Part shown: piece after piece, positions 18,287 to 25,934 of the stretch
How the letters are laid out: each line of letters starts with the position of its first letter
How positions within the stretch are numbered: position 1 is the first letter of the stretch
Assembly: GCA_012842395.1 (NCBI GenBank)
Contig: DUSX01000003.1
Coordinates: 52,878 to 116,877, forward strand
Length of the DNA stretch: 64,000 nucleotides
Direction of reading: 5' to 3'
From: Bacillota bacterium
GTDB lineage: Bacteria; Bacillota; SHA-98; UBA4971
The notes under the pieces: model-generated
What the model was told of the DNA's origin: nothing
What the model saw: the letters and a program-made list of their open reading frames with translations, nothing else
Database searches by the model: none
Program-made: the position numbers and the translations under genes

Positions 18287-18982
18287 GTGAGTAGGGAATG
18301 CGATGGTTCCAGCAGAGGGCAGCAAGCCGAGAAAGCGTACATCGAGATCCGCGACCGCATTAAGAAAGGTATCTGGGGCCCGGGCTACCGCCTGGTCGAA
18401 CGAACGGTCGCGGAAGAGCTGGGCGTCAGCCGCACCCCGGTGAGAGCTGCATTCGAGAGGCTCTTCTCCGAAGGCCTGGTCGAGCTAGTGCCGAACAGAG
18501 GCGCGGTTGTGGTAAACCTCTCGACTGAGGATGCCATCGAGATCCTGCAGATGAGGGAGGCGTTGGAGGTGCTGGCCTGCAGGCTCGCCGTCCCGAGACT
18601 GACAGATAAGGACCTGGAGCGGTTGAAGGGCATTCTTGTCGAGATGAAGAAAGCGGTTCATGACAACGACCTATTCAGATACTCTGACCTCAACGGCGCC
18701 TTTCACCGGATCATAGTTGACGCCAGCGGAAGCCGGCGTCTGGCGGAGACGCTTGATCTCCTCAAGACTCAGACCGTGCGCCACAGGCTGACGTCGCTTC
18801 TAACCCCCGGTAGGGCTCGCAGTTCTCTGGCGGAACATGAGGCTATTCTTCGCGGGCTGACTCGGTCGCGAAAGACTGGTACATCGAGGTACGCCGAGGA
18901 GGCAATGCGACGACACATCGAAGGGCTTCTTGCGAGCCTTCTGTATACAGCACAGCGCGGCGGCGAGTCAACCGGCCTGTAG
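18287..18982 (+). CDS. GntR-family regulator, FCD domain (first)
   Basis: Predicted DNA-binding regulator of 231 residues. The winged helix is at about residues 10-75 with the family signature RLVERTVAEELGVSRTPVRA and a wing ending NRGAVVVNLS. The effector-binding FCD domain follows, with the metal/ligand positions in DLNGAFHRIIVDASGSRRL and the late EHEAIL and RRHIEG histidines. GTG start with AAAGGAG nine bases upstream; the frame back to 18197 has none. Position between the TRAP operon and malic enzyme, both carrying TGGTRTACCA palindromes, makes it the best candidate to bind them. Confidence 0.92.
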   Translation: MSRECDGSSRGQQAEKAYIEIRDRIKKGIWGPGYRLVERTVAEELGVSRTPVRAAFERLFSEGLVELVPNRGAVVVNLSTEDAIEILQMREALEVLACRLAVPRLTDKDLERLKGILVEMKKAVHDNDLFRYSDLNGAFHRIIVDASGSRRLAETLDLLKTQTVRHRLTSLLTPGRARSSLAEHEAILRGLTRSRKTGTSRYAEEAMRRHIEGLLASLLYTAQRGGESTGL

Positions 18983-19079
18983 TCGGGGTAACTCGACACG
19001 TGACCTCACGAAAAACAAGAAAGTTGCAGTGAGGCAGCAGGAATTCAAAGGCGGGCGGCGAAACATCCTCGTGAAGAGA

Positions 19080-19089
19080 TGGTATACCA
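19080..19089 (+). promoter_or_regulatory. TGGTATACCA palindrome upstream of malic enzyme
   Basis: A perfect 10-base palindrome about 80 bases before the malic enzyme start. The same sequence occurs at 25591, and a variant with GT at the centre at 14509. It is predicted to be a GntR/FCD operator. No clear -35/-10 pair was found around it. Confidence 0.58.
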
Positions 19090-19168
19090 AATAGAATGCC
19101 GCACATCTGCAGCACACGACGCGCCCTATGCATCGAGAACGAGGGCGCGGCAAAGGGGGAACGGTCAG

Positions 19169-20413
19169 GTGTCCATGCGAGACGAAGCCTTACGCCTTCA
19201 CCTAGAGAACAAGGGCAAGCTAAGGGTCGAAAGCAAGGTGCCCGTGAGGGACGCGCGCGACCTTAGCCTTGCGTACACGCCAGGGGTGGCGGAGCCCTGT
19301 AAAGAGATCCATGCTGACCCACAGAAGATATACGACTATACGGCCAAGGGGAATCTCGTTGCCGTCGTGACCGATGGAACGGCGGTCCTGGGACTCGGCG
19401 ATATTGGCCCTGGGGCTGGGATGCCCGTCATGGAAGGCAAGGCGGTTCTGTTCAAGGCGTTCGCTGGTGTGGACGCTTTCCCCATATGTCTTGCTACAAA
19501 AGACGTGGCGAAGATCGTTGAAACAGTCAAGCTCCTCGAACCTACTTTCGGGGGTGTGAACCTCGAAGACATCTCAGCCCCCACTTGCTTTGAGGTCGAG
19601 TCCAGGCTGAAAAAGGAAGTCGAGATTCCCGTATTCCACGACGACCAGCACGGAACCGCCATCGTAACGTGCGCTGCTCTGATCAACGCTCTTAAGATCG
19701 TTTCCAAGAAGCTTGACCAGATCAGAGTGGTGGTGAGCGGGGCGGGCGCTGCAGGAATCGCTGTTACTAAGCTGCTCCTAAAGTTGGGAGTTACTGATAT
19801 CACGCTGTGTGACACCAAGGGCGCGATCTACGAGGGACGGAAGGAAGGGATGAACCCGTACAAGGAGGAGATCGCCCGTGTCACAAACAAGCGCCGTATA
19901 GCGGGCGGGCTCAAGGAAGCTATTGTAGGCGCTGATGTGTTCATAGGGGTTTCTAAAGCGGGCATCATGACCAAGGAAATGGTGAGGACCATGGCGCCCG
20001 ATGCGGTGATCTTTGCGATGGCAAATCCGGTGCCCGAGATCATGCCGGACGAAGCAAAGGAGGCAGGGGCGAAGGTTGTCGCCACGGGCAGATCGGACTT
20101 CGCAAACCAAATCAACAACGTCCTTGCCTTCCCTGGAGTATTCAGGGGCGCTCTTGACGTCCGGGCCAGGGACATCAACGAGGACATGAAGCTTGCCGCT
20201 GTGCGAGCCATAAGTAGCCTCATCTCAGACGAAGAGCTTTCGCCGGATTACGTCATTCCTGGGCCGTTCGATTCTCGCGTTGCACCCGCCGTGGCGGCCG
20301 CTGTCGCCAAGGCAGCTATGGAGTCAGGGGTGGCTCGGGTGAAGGTCGATCCTGACGAAATCAGGCAACGCACAGTTAAGCTCGTGGAAGCGGTGAGGGC
20401 GGCCTGGCGGTGA
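19169..20413 (+). CDS. NAD(P)-dependent malic enzyme, short form
   Basis: Oxidatively decarboxylates malate to pyruvate and CO2. Motifs are VPVRDARDLSLAYTPGVAEP, LGLGDIGPGAGMPVMEGK (metal and Lys region), FHDDQHGTAIV, the Rossmann VVVSGAGAAGIAV and AMANPVPEI. At 414 residues it is the short bacterial form with no phosphotransacetylase domain. GTG 19169 is chosen for the GGGGGA eight bases upstream; ATG 19175 is the alternative. The upstream palindrome places it in the TRAP regulon, suggesting that the imported substrate is degraded to a C4 dicarboxylate (inference). Confidence 0.94.
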   Translation: MSMRDEALRLHLENKGKLRVESKVPVRDARDLSLAYTPGVAEPCKEIHADPQKIYDYTAKGNLVAVVTDGTAVLGLGDIGPGAGMPVMEGKAVLFKAFAGVDAFPICLATKDVAKIVETVKLLEPTFGGVNLEDISAPTCFEVESRLKKEVEIPVFHDDQHGTAIVTCAALINALKIVSKKLDQIRVVVSGAGAAGIAVTKLLLKLGVTDITLCDTKGAIYEGRKEGMNPYKEEIARVTNKRRIAGGLKEAIVGADVFIGVSKAGIMTKEMVRTMAPDAVIFAMANPVPEIMPDEAKEAGAKVVATGRSDFANQINNVLAFPGVFRGALDVRARDINEDMKLAAVRAISSLISDEELSPDYVIPGPFDSRVAPAVAAAVAKAAMESGVARVKVDPDEIRQRTVKLVEAVRAAWR

Positions 20414-20440
20414 CGGATGTCGAGCGGATCATCACAGGTT

Positions 20441-20456
20441 CAGGCGTTTTCGCCTG
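20441..20456 (+). repeat. Short hairpin between malic enzyme and DUF4392 gene
   Basis: CAGGCG (20441-20446), loop TTTT, CGCCTG (20451-20456). No T-run follows; perhaps a processing or pausing site. Confidence 0.35.
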
Positions 20457-20556
20457 GTTGCATTCCGATCTGGGCTCGCAGGAGGTGAAGCTGGGGGGTT
20501 CATTAGCGTGGCTGTTAGGTTGCGCATCACTACATAACCACGGGAGGTAAGGCAGG

Positions 20557-21696
20557 ATGGAACGGATGACTGAGGAAGAGGTCAAGATCGCAGCAGATGG
20601 TATAGACACGCTAGTCACTGCAGCGATCGGTGGAAAGTTTCACAAGTGGGAAAAGGAACCATTGATCCGGTCCCTCTACAAAGTGGCAAGAGAGCGTACG
20701 CCCGGGCAGGTGCCGCTAACCTTTTACGCAGCGAAGGGATTGCGCGATCACGTGAAGCCTGGCGACGTCGTACTGATGGTTACTGGGTGGTATCTCCCGC
20801 ACTTCATGTCTGGTGAGACCGACGGACCTCCAGGCACGGCTGCACTTGCGCGCGCTATCGACCTCGGCCTTGGTGCGACGCCCGTGATCATGACAGAGCC
20901 GAAGCTCAAAGAGATCGTAGAGGCGAGCTGTCGTGGCGCAGGCCTGCGGGTGTATGACCGTAAAGAGGCCCTGAAGATACCGAGGAGAGTGGTAGTTGAG
21001 ACGCCTCTCCATCCGTACATGAGCGTAGAAGAATCTGAGAAGGTCATCAAGCAGATCCTGGACGACCTAAAGCCTGCGGCGGTTGTCGCAGTCGAGAAAG
21101 GCAGCCGGAGCAAGACAGGGATCTACCACTCTCTGTGGGGCATCGACATCACCCCGCTCACCGGCAAGTATGACCGGCTGGTTGAGGAGGCCCGGCGGCG
21201 CGGGATATTCACGATAGGAATCGGCGACGGCGGCAATGAGATAGGCCTCGGCGGCATCAGGGATGCCATCGAGAAGTACCTCCCCGTAGGGGCGAAATGT
21301 CATTGCCCGTGCGGACAGGGTGTGGCAGCGACCACGGAGACAGATAGCATGATCGTTTCGTTCGTATCTAACTGGGGAGCGTACGGCATCGAAGCTGCGC
21401 TGGCCATGTTGCTTGGTAGGACGGACGTCATGCATTCCGCCGAGGACGAGCAAAGGATCCTCCGTGCCGCGGCGTGGGCAGGCGCTATCGCGTCGCCATA
21501 CGGATACTCCGGCGTTGCGGTGGTCGATCAGATACCTGAGAAGATCAACGTGAACGTGGTTGAGATGCTGCACTACATGGTGCAGGCGTACATCGTCGAG
21601 ACCGAACAGCGCAAGTGGTACCAAGAGACAGCAAAGCACCAGGCTGACATGAACACCTGGATAAAGGAAGAGTACGCCGCGTGGAAAGATAAGTAG
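20557..21696 (+). CDS. DUF4392 protein (D-glutamate-cyclase-like)
   Basis: A 379-residue soluble protein recognisable as DUF4392 by VTGWYLPHFMSGETDGPPGT (about residues 74-93), VAVEKGSRSKTGIYHSLWG, IGIGDGGNEIGLGGI and FVSNWGAYGIEAALAML. The related C-terminal domain of mammalian DGLUCY converts D-glutamate to 5-oxo-D-proline and water, so a lactam-forming or lactam-opening reaction is the best guess. This bacterial protein has not been shown to do it. GGGAGG lies nine bases before the ATG. It is in line with malic enzyme (143-base gap) and ahead of a TIM-barrel-like protein. Confidence 0.82.
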   Translation: MERMTEEEVKIAADGIDTLVTAAIGGKFHKWEKEPLIRSLYKVARERTPGQVPLTFYAAKGLRDHVKPGDVVLMVTGWYLPHFMSGETDGPPGTAALARAIDLGLGATPVIMTEPKLKEIVEASCRGAGLRVYDRKEALKIPRRVVVETPLHPYMSVEESEKVIKQILDDLKPAAVVAVEKGSRSKTGIYHSLWGIDITPLTGKYDRLVEEARRRGIFTIGIGDGGNEIGLGGIRDAIEKYLPVGAKCHCPCGQGVAATTETDSMIVSFVSNWGAYGIEAALAMLLGRTDVMHSAEDEQRILRAAAWAGAIASPYGYSGVAVVDQIPEKINVNVVEMLHYMVQAYIVETEQRKWYQETAKHQADMNTWIKEEYAAWKDK

Positions 21697-22028
21697 TCGG
21701 ATCGCTCAGTCTGCCAGGTCGCGGGTACCGGGAGCTCGGCGTCCTGCGCTGCGGGGTTGAGGTGAGAGGGGCCATGGCGAGGCCGGAGCTGGTCTCGCCA
21801 TGGCCCGAGCAGGGAGATCCGGGGTATGGGTGGTGAATCCTTAGGTCGCATGTCGCGGGTCGGAGTGGGGCATGTGACGATGTGCTTCGACGCTCGCACG
21901 CAAGATGCGCTTTGTTTCAGTGACACTGGTGCCCGGATACCTAAAGGCGTTCAGCATGCGATTTGGCCGTCTGGGCTCACGGGTGACAGGAGCACGTGGC
22001 GGGATAGATAGCGGAAGGAGTGCACGTG
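21697..22028. other. Intergenic region with long hairpin
   Basis: 332 bases. The left part holds the 13-bp hairpin listed separately. The right part ends in a good ribosome binding site (AAGGAG at 22015-22020). No gene or clear promoter seen. Confidence 0.4.
21769..21806 (+). terminator. Perfect 13-bp hairpin after DUF4392 gene
   Basis: GGGCCATGGCGAG (21769-21781) pairs perfectly with CTCGCCATGGCCC (21794-21806) over a 12-base loop. No T-run follows, so it is either a non-canonical terminator or an mRNA 3'-end stabiliser. Confidence 0.5.
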
Positions 22029-22946
22029 ATGATCTTCGAGAAGACAAGGGCTTTCATGAGGAAGATAGGGCTGCCGGCATCAGACGCGTGGGATCTTCCC
22101 ACATCGGGAAAGACCTTCCCTGATGGGGCGCATTGGCGGAGCGAGGTGCCCACGGTTAACTCTGCGGAGGCGATGAGGGCGCTCGTTGAGACCTCCAAGA
22201 AGGTGTACAAGCATAACATCAACCGTGTGGACGATACGTATGGAATCATGCGGCACACGGCACAAGAGATCAAGGAGTACATAGCAATCGCAAAGGACTA
22301 CGGCGTGGAGTTGAACTTCTCTGTAGGCCCGAGGGCGACATACGATACCGGCGCCACTGTATTGAGCCCCCAGGGCGTGAGAGTGGGCTACAGGCTGCGC
22401 GGCATGGAGCAGCTCGTGAGAGCTATAGAGGACGTCAAGAGAGCAGTAGACCTGGGGGTCCGCGGGATCATCGTATATGACGAAGGCATGCTCTGGGTGC
22501 TGGACGAAATGAGAAAGGCCGGCGAGCTTCCTGCGAACCTGCACATAAAGCTTTCAGCGCATATGGGCGCATGCAACCCCGCGTCATTCAAGCTCTTCGA
22601 GAGACTGGGGGCAAACAGCATCAACCCAATCCGTGATCTTCAGCTTCCCATGATCGCGGCGCTGAGGCAGGCCGTGAGCGTGCCGATCGACTTGCATACT
22701 GACAACCCGCCTGCGTCGGGTGGCTTCATCAGAACGTATGAGGCGCCCGAGATGGTCAGGATCGCGTCGCCTGTTTACCTCAAGTCAGGTAACTCGGCGG
22801 TGAGCGCCCACGGGATAATCACCAACGCCAACGACGGAAAGAACATGGCCGCGCAGTGCGCGATTGTCAAGGAGATCATGGAGCGTTACTTCCCTGAGGC
22901 AAAGCAATCTGAGCCGGGCCAGCCAGACATGGCTATACCGGAGTAG
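22029..22946 (+). CDS. TIM-barrel-like protein of unrecognised family
   Basis: 305 residues, soluble, no signal peptide. I do not recognise the family with certainty. The alternation of short hydrophobic strands and helices (VELNFSVGPRA, GIIVYDEGM, LHIKLSAHMGACNPASFK, VPIDLHTDNPPASGG, ASPVYLKSGNS) suggests a beta/alpha barrel, with conserved-looking acidic and His residues at strand ends in the way of U32-peptidase-like or aldolase-type barrels. ATG 22029 is eight bases after AAGGAG; two in-frame GTG codons just upstream overlap that site. It lies between the DUF4392 gene and an Fe-S reductase inside the TRAP region, so it probably acts on the same substrate. Confidence 0.6.
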   Translation: MIFEKTRAFMRKIGLPASDAWDLPTSGKTFPDGAHWRSEVPTVNSAEAMRALVETSKKVYKHNINRVDDTYGIMRHTAQEIKEYIAIAKDYGVELNFSVGPRATYDTGATVLSPQGVRVGYRLRGMEQLVRAIEDVKRAVDLGVRGIIVYDEGMLWVLDEMRKAGELPANLHIKLSAHMGACNPASFKLFERLGANSINPIRDLQLPMIAALRQAVSVPIDLHTDNPPASGGFIRTYEAPEMVRIASPVYLKSGNSAVSAHGIITNANDGKNMAAQCAIVKEIMERYFPEAKQSEPGQPDMAIPE

Positions 22947-22995
22947 CGAGCGCTGTAGCCCGGGTTCGGATAGGCGATAGGTGGGCGACGGGCTT

Positions 22996-23036
22996 CCAGG
23001 GTGCCGGCGGCGCTTCGACGTCCGGCGGCACCCTGG
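22996..23036 (+). terminator. Hairpin after TIM-barrel-like gene
   Basis: CCAGGGTGCC (22996-23005) pairs perfectly with GGCACCCTGG (23027-23036), extendable inward with mismatches. GC-rich and without a T-run; placed 49 bases after the stop codon, as a terminator would be. Confidence 0.5.
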
Positions 23037-23255
23037 GCAGCAATCGCAACTCGTTAGCAATGGGGAATGATCTAAAAAGAAGACCGGCGCTTCCGTACGC
23101 GACAGCAGACGTTCAGGTAGGCCTGGACGGTGGAGAACCGCGTAGGGTGCGCTTGGGGTCCCGGCATTAGTGGCCCATGCTGGTTTCCGGTTGGCCTTGC
23201 GCGAGGGATGGAACCTCCGAGGGTACCGGGAAAGCATTCTCCGGCGACGGGGCAT

Positions 23256-23275
23256 CGAGGGCTGCACAGCCCTCG
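23256..23275 (+). repeat. Inverted repeat CGAGGGCTG-CA-CAGCCCTCG
   Basis: A perfect 9-base inverted repeat with a 2-base centre, 125 bases before the Fe-S reductase gene. It could be an operator or a hairpin in the leader. Confidence 0.4.
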
Positions 23276-23399
23276 CGCCGTCAGGGGGTCATCCGGGGGA
23301 GGAGGGGTAATGCTTACCGATCGTGTCATACAGGCGACAGGCTATTGTAGTCCCCTAGACCTTGTTTGACGGCATGGGTACAGAATAGGAGGGACTCGA

Positions 23400-24602
23400 A
23401 TGAAGACCTTCGACGATCTCAAAAGAGACGTAGTCGACCAGGGGCTATGTATGGGTTGTGGGACCTGCGTCGGGGTATGCGCATCCGGAAGCATTGCCAT
23501 CGATTACAGCTTGGATGAGCCGGAGCCGCGGCTAGTCAAGGATTGTACCGAGTGCGGCCATTGCTACGAGGTCTGCCCTGGGAAGAACCTTCCTTTGAAG
23601 GACCTCGACAAGATGTTTCTGGGGCGGGAAAGGGAGCCTGAGAAGGAACCCCTTGGAATCTATAAGGACTGCTATAAAGGGTGGGCGGTAGACCCATACG
23701 TGAGGACGAGCACGAGCAGCGGCGGCGTAACATCTGCTCTTCTCAACTACGCGCTGAACGAAGGCCTCATCGAAGGAGTCCTCATGGCGGGATGGAACCC
23801 GGATCCGCCGTACTGGCGGTGCCGGCCTTTCATAGCGACCACGCCTGAGGAGGTGTCGATGGGCCTGCGCACCGGTATGATGATGGTGCCGAACAACGCG
23901 CTCATTGCTGAGGCGGTTAGCAAGCGTAAGCTTTCGAAGATCGCTGTTGTGGGGTGTCCGTGCCACATCCAAGGGATTCGCAAGCTGCAGGCACATGGGC
24001 AGCCGAAGAGGTTTGTAGACGCAATACAGTTCACGATAGGTGTTTTCTGTGCAGCCACGTACTACGGGGAAGGGACCAAACATCTCATACAGGAGTTCGC
24101 CAACGTCCAGAACCTCGACGACATCATCGCCATGGACTACCGAGGAGGGAAGTGGCCAGGCTCTCTCTACGTCGTTACGAAAGACCGGAAGATTCACTGG
24201 GCAGGGAGCAAGCATGACTACACGTGGCATTTCCTCGGGTCCGCCAGCTATAAACGGGATCGGTGCCTGATGTGCATTGATTTCTCGTCAGAGCTCGCGG
24301 ATGTGTCGTGTGGCGACATATTCCAGGAGGTTGGCCACACGAACCGTAGGCTGGTTGCAACGCTTCCCAGGACGAGCGTGGGCGAGGAGCTTCTCGCCGG
24401 CGCTCGTGCAAAAGGGTACATTGAGCTCGAGCCTCATGACCCAGCGCTTATACCTGCGAGCGGCATGGGATGGGAGGCCAAAAAACACGCGGGAATGTAT
24501 AGGTTGATTCAACGCAAGAGATATGGTTGGCCGACTCCGGATTTCCAGTATCCACTGAAGGTGACGGCTCTGCCCAGAGCACTAACCTTCCCGTCGGCGT
24601 GA
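23400..24602 (+). CDS. F420-hydrogenase-beta (FrhB)-family Fe-S flavoprotein (first copy)
   Basis: Predicted 4Fe-4S reductase of 400 residues. Two ferredoxin-type cluster motifs open the protein: CMGCGTCVGVC (residues 17-27) and CTECGHCYEVCPG. The FrhB core follows with SSGGVTSALL (about residue 100), VVGCPCHIQGIRKLQ and the later RCLMCIDFSSELADVSCGD, which supplies further cluster Cys. FrhB-family proteins pass electrons between Fe-S centres, FAD and a partner or substrate (F420, chlorophyll catabolites, others). AGGAGG lies seven bases before the ATG. A close paralogue is at 33650. Confidence 0.9.
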   Translation: MKTFDDLKRDVVDQGLCMGCGTCVGVCASGSIAIDYSLDEPEPRLVKDCTECGHCYEVCPGKNLPLKDLDKMFLGREREPEKEPLGIYKDCYKGWAVDPYVRTSTSSGGVTSALLNYALNEGLIEGVLMAGWNPDPPYWRCRPFIATTPEEVSMGLRTGMMMVPNNALIAEAVSKRKLSKIAVVGCPCHIQGIRKLQAHGQPKRFVDAIQFTIGVFCAATYYGEGTKHLIQEFANVQNLDDIIAMDYRGGKWPGSLYVVTKDRKIHWAGSKHDYTWHFLGSASYKRDRCLMCIDFSSELADVSCGDIFQEVGHTNRRLVATLPRTSVGEELLAGARAKGYIELEPHDPALIPASGMGWEAKKHAGMYRLIQRKRYGWPTPDFQYPLKVTALPRALTFPSA

Positions 24603-24632
24603 GCCGACGGTTGTGTCATACCCAGTCCTTGA

Positions 24633-24669
24633 GTCCCCACGATGCGCGGCAGCCGCGCATCGTGGGGAC
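24633..24669 (+). terminator. 37-bp near-perfect palindrome after Fe-S reductase gene
   Basis: Each arm is 18 bases (GTCCCCACGATGCGCGGC and its exact complement) around one central A. It begins 31 bases after the stop codon. There is no T-run on either side, so it may act as a hairpin terminator, an mRNA stabiliser, or a DNA-level palindrome. Confidence 0.6.
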
Positions 24670-24787
24670 CCGGCTGGTGCAAGCACGGGACAATGCAAGC
24701 GTGGCAAGCCCGGTACTTCAGTGTCGCGGCACGAGGTTGCCGTGTAGAACACCGCGCCGGGGGCGTTGGAAGGCCGGGATGGGTCCG

Positions 24788-24814
24788 CTCTATGGTATCA
24801 CTGGCACCATAGAG
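24788..24814 (+). repeat. Inverted repeat CTCTATGGT / ACCATAGAG
   Basis: Perfect 9-base arms with a 9-base centre (24797-24805). It contains outward TGGT...ACCA half-sites like the operators of this region, but with wider spacing. Function unknown. Confidence 0.4.
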
Positions 24815-25590
24815 GCAGTCTACGGGGTAAGGGTGCTGCAGGCGCTGAGTTCCTGCGACTAGAGCTGCAGGTGCAGGAGATGCGCCAGGGGAACAGGAGG
24901 GCTGGAGACCTCGCACAGCGCGACAGCTGTAAAGGCTCTGGCCCTTTCTCGCCATGACTTTTGTGAGGCCGAAGGAACGATCTCAAGCGGGTTCTGTCCT
25001 GCGGACGGCACGGTCGTGCTGGCGTGCAGCACGAAGACGTTTCCTAGCATTGCTGACGGATACTCCGAGCGCTCAGGAGCGTCGGACGCGACCACGAGGG
25101 AACGCCGGGCTGTCGTACTTGTGGTAAGGTGGAGCTGACTCAGTTGTGGCGACCCTCGAAATGCGTCGAAATCAGTGTGGTTGTGCGTGACGATCATGCC
25201 GAGTATCCCTGCGAGTGTCGCCTCGCCGGACAGCGAGAAGGGTAGGTGCGTTGCGGTGCGTTGCACGCAAGCGGTCCGACCTGGTGAACCTAGCGTCCGA
25301 AGTGGGGGCGCAAGACCTCAGGTTGAGCCCGATCTCGCGTCAACGTCAGGCTAGAAGCGGAAGCAGAAACGGCCTCCGAGCGCTGCGGATCACTTGCGGG
25401 TATCGCCGTCATCGGGCAGCGGTGGGGCAACGATGAGGTTGAAGGATTCTCGGTTTCATAGAAGGATTATGGACGATGCTGCCGAAAATAGTAGTGTCTC
25501 GGATATCGGGTACCGGATCCAGACTTCCAGGTTGCAGAAGGTCAGGGAAGGGGAGAGCGCTAAGGCGGCTGGGGCGGTTGCGTTAATGTG

Positions 25591-25615
25591 TGGTATACCA
25601 TACGGCATGTATACA
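25591..25615 (+). promoter_or_regulatory. TGGTATACCA operator and adjacent TGTATACA palindrome
   Basis: A perfect 10-base palindrome TGGTATACCA at 25591-25600, identical to the site before the malic enzyme, followed eight bases later by TGTATACA (25608-25615). They lie about 320 bases before the second TRAP permease. Predicted GntR/FCD operator; no strong -35/-10 pair identified. Confidence 0.58.
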
Positions 25616-25934
25616 AGGATACACTTGCTTGCTTGGGAGCAAAAGCGCACTGAACGATGCAAGACGGACGGAGGTGGTGCCGGAAGACAACGAATACGCT
25701 CGGCAGGTATAGAGGGAACACCCGATGATTTGCGACAAATGGCCAAGTTTAGTTTGTTACGAGGCGCACACGTGACGATGCAAGAGCCCGTGCGCACATG
25801 GGTGTGCCTAAGTCCGGCTGCACGGAGGCGCGTACCTTAGGCCCCGTGCCATCGCGGAGGCGTAGCGGCCAGCAAATACACGTGTGCATTCGGTTTGTGC
25901 GTAGCAATCTCGCACCTGGGGGGCATTGGTTGAG

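Larger units (their letters stand above)
22947..23399. other. Intergenic region with two hairpins before the Fe-S reductase gene
   Basis: 453 bases. It holds the hairpins at 22996-23036 and 23256-23275. No gene was recognised. The AGGAGG for the next gene is at the right end. Confidence 0.4.
24603..25934. other. 1.3-kb gene-poor region between TRAP modules
   Basis: No convincing gene. It holds a 37-bp palindrome (24633-24669), an inverted repeat (24788-24814), a TGGTATACCA operator (25591) and a TGTATACA palindrome (25608). The one longer plus frame, from ATG 25433, runs through the operator and has no recognisable protein. It could be the remnant of a lost gene plus a long control region for the second TRAP operon. 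Confidence 0.5.

Noticed and set aside
25433..25840. Plus-strand frame of about 135 codons before the second TRAP permease
   Set aside because: It has a weak ribosome binding site but runs through the TGGTATACCA operator, has no recognisable protein, and is probably control DNA.
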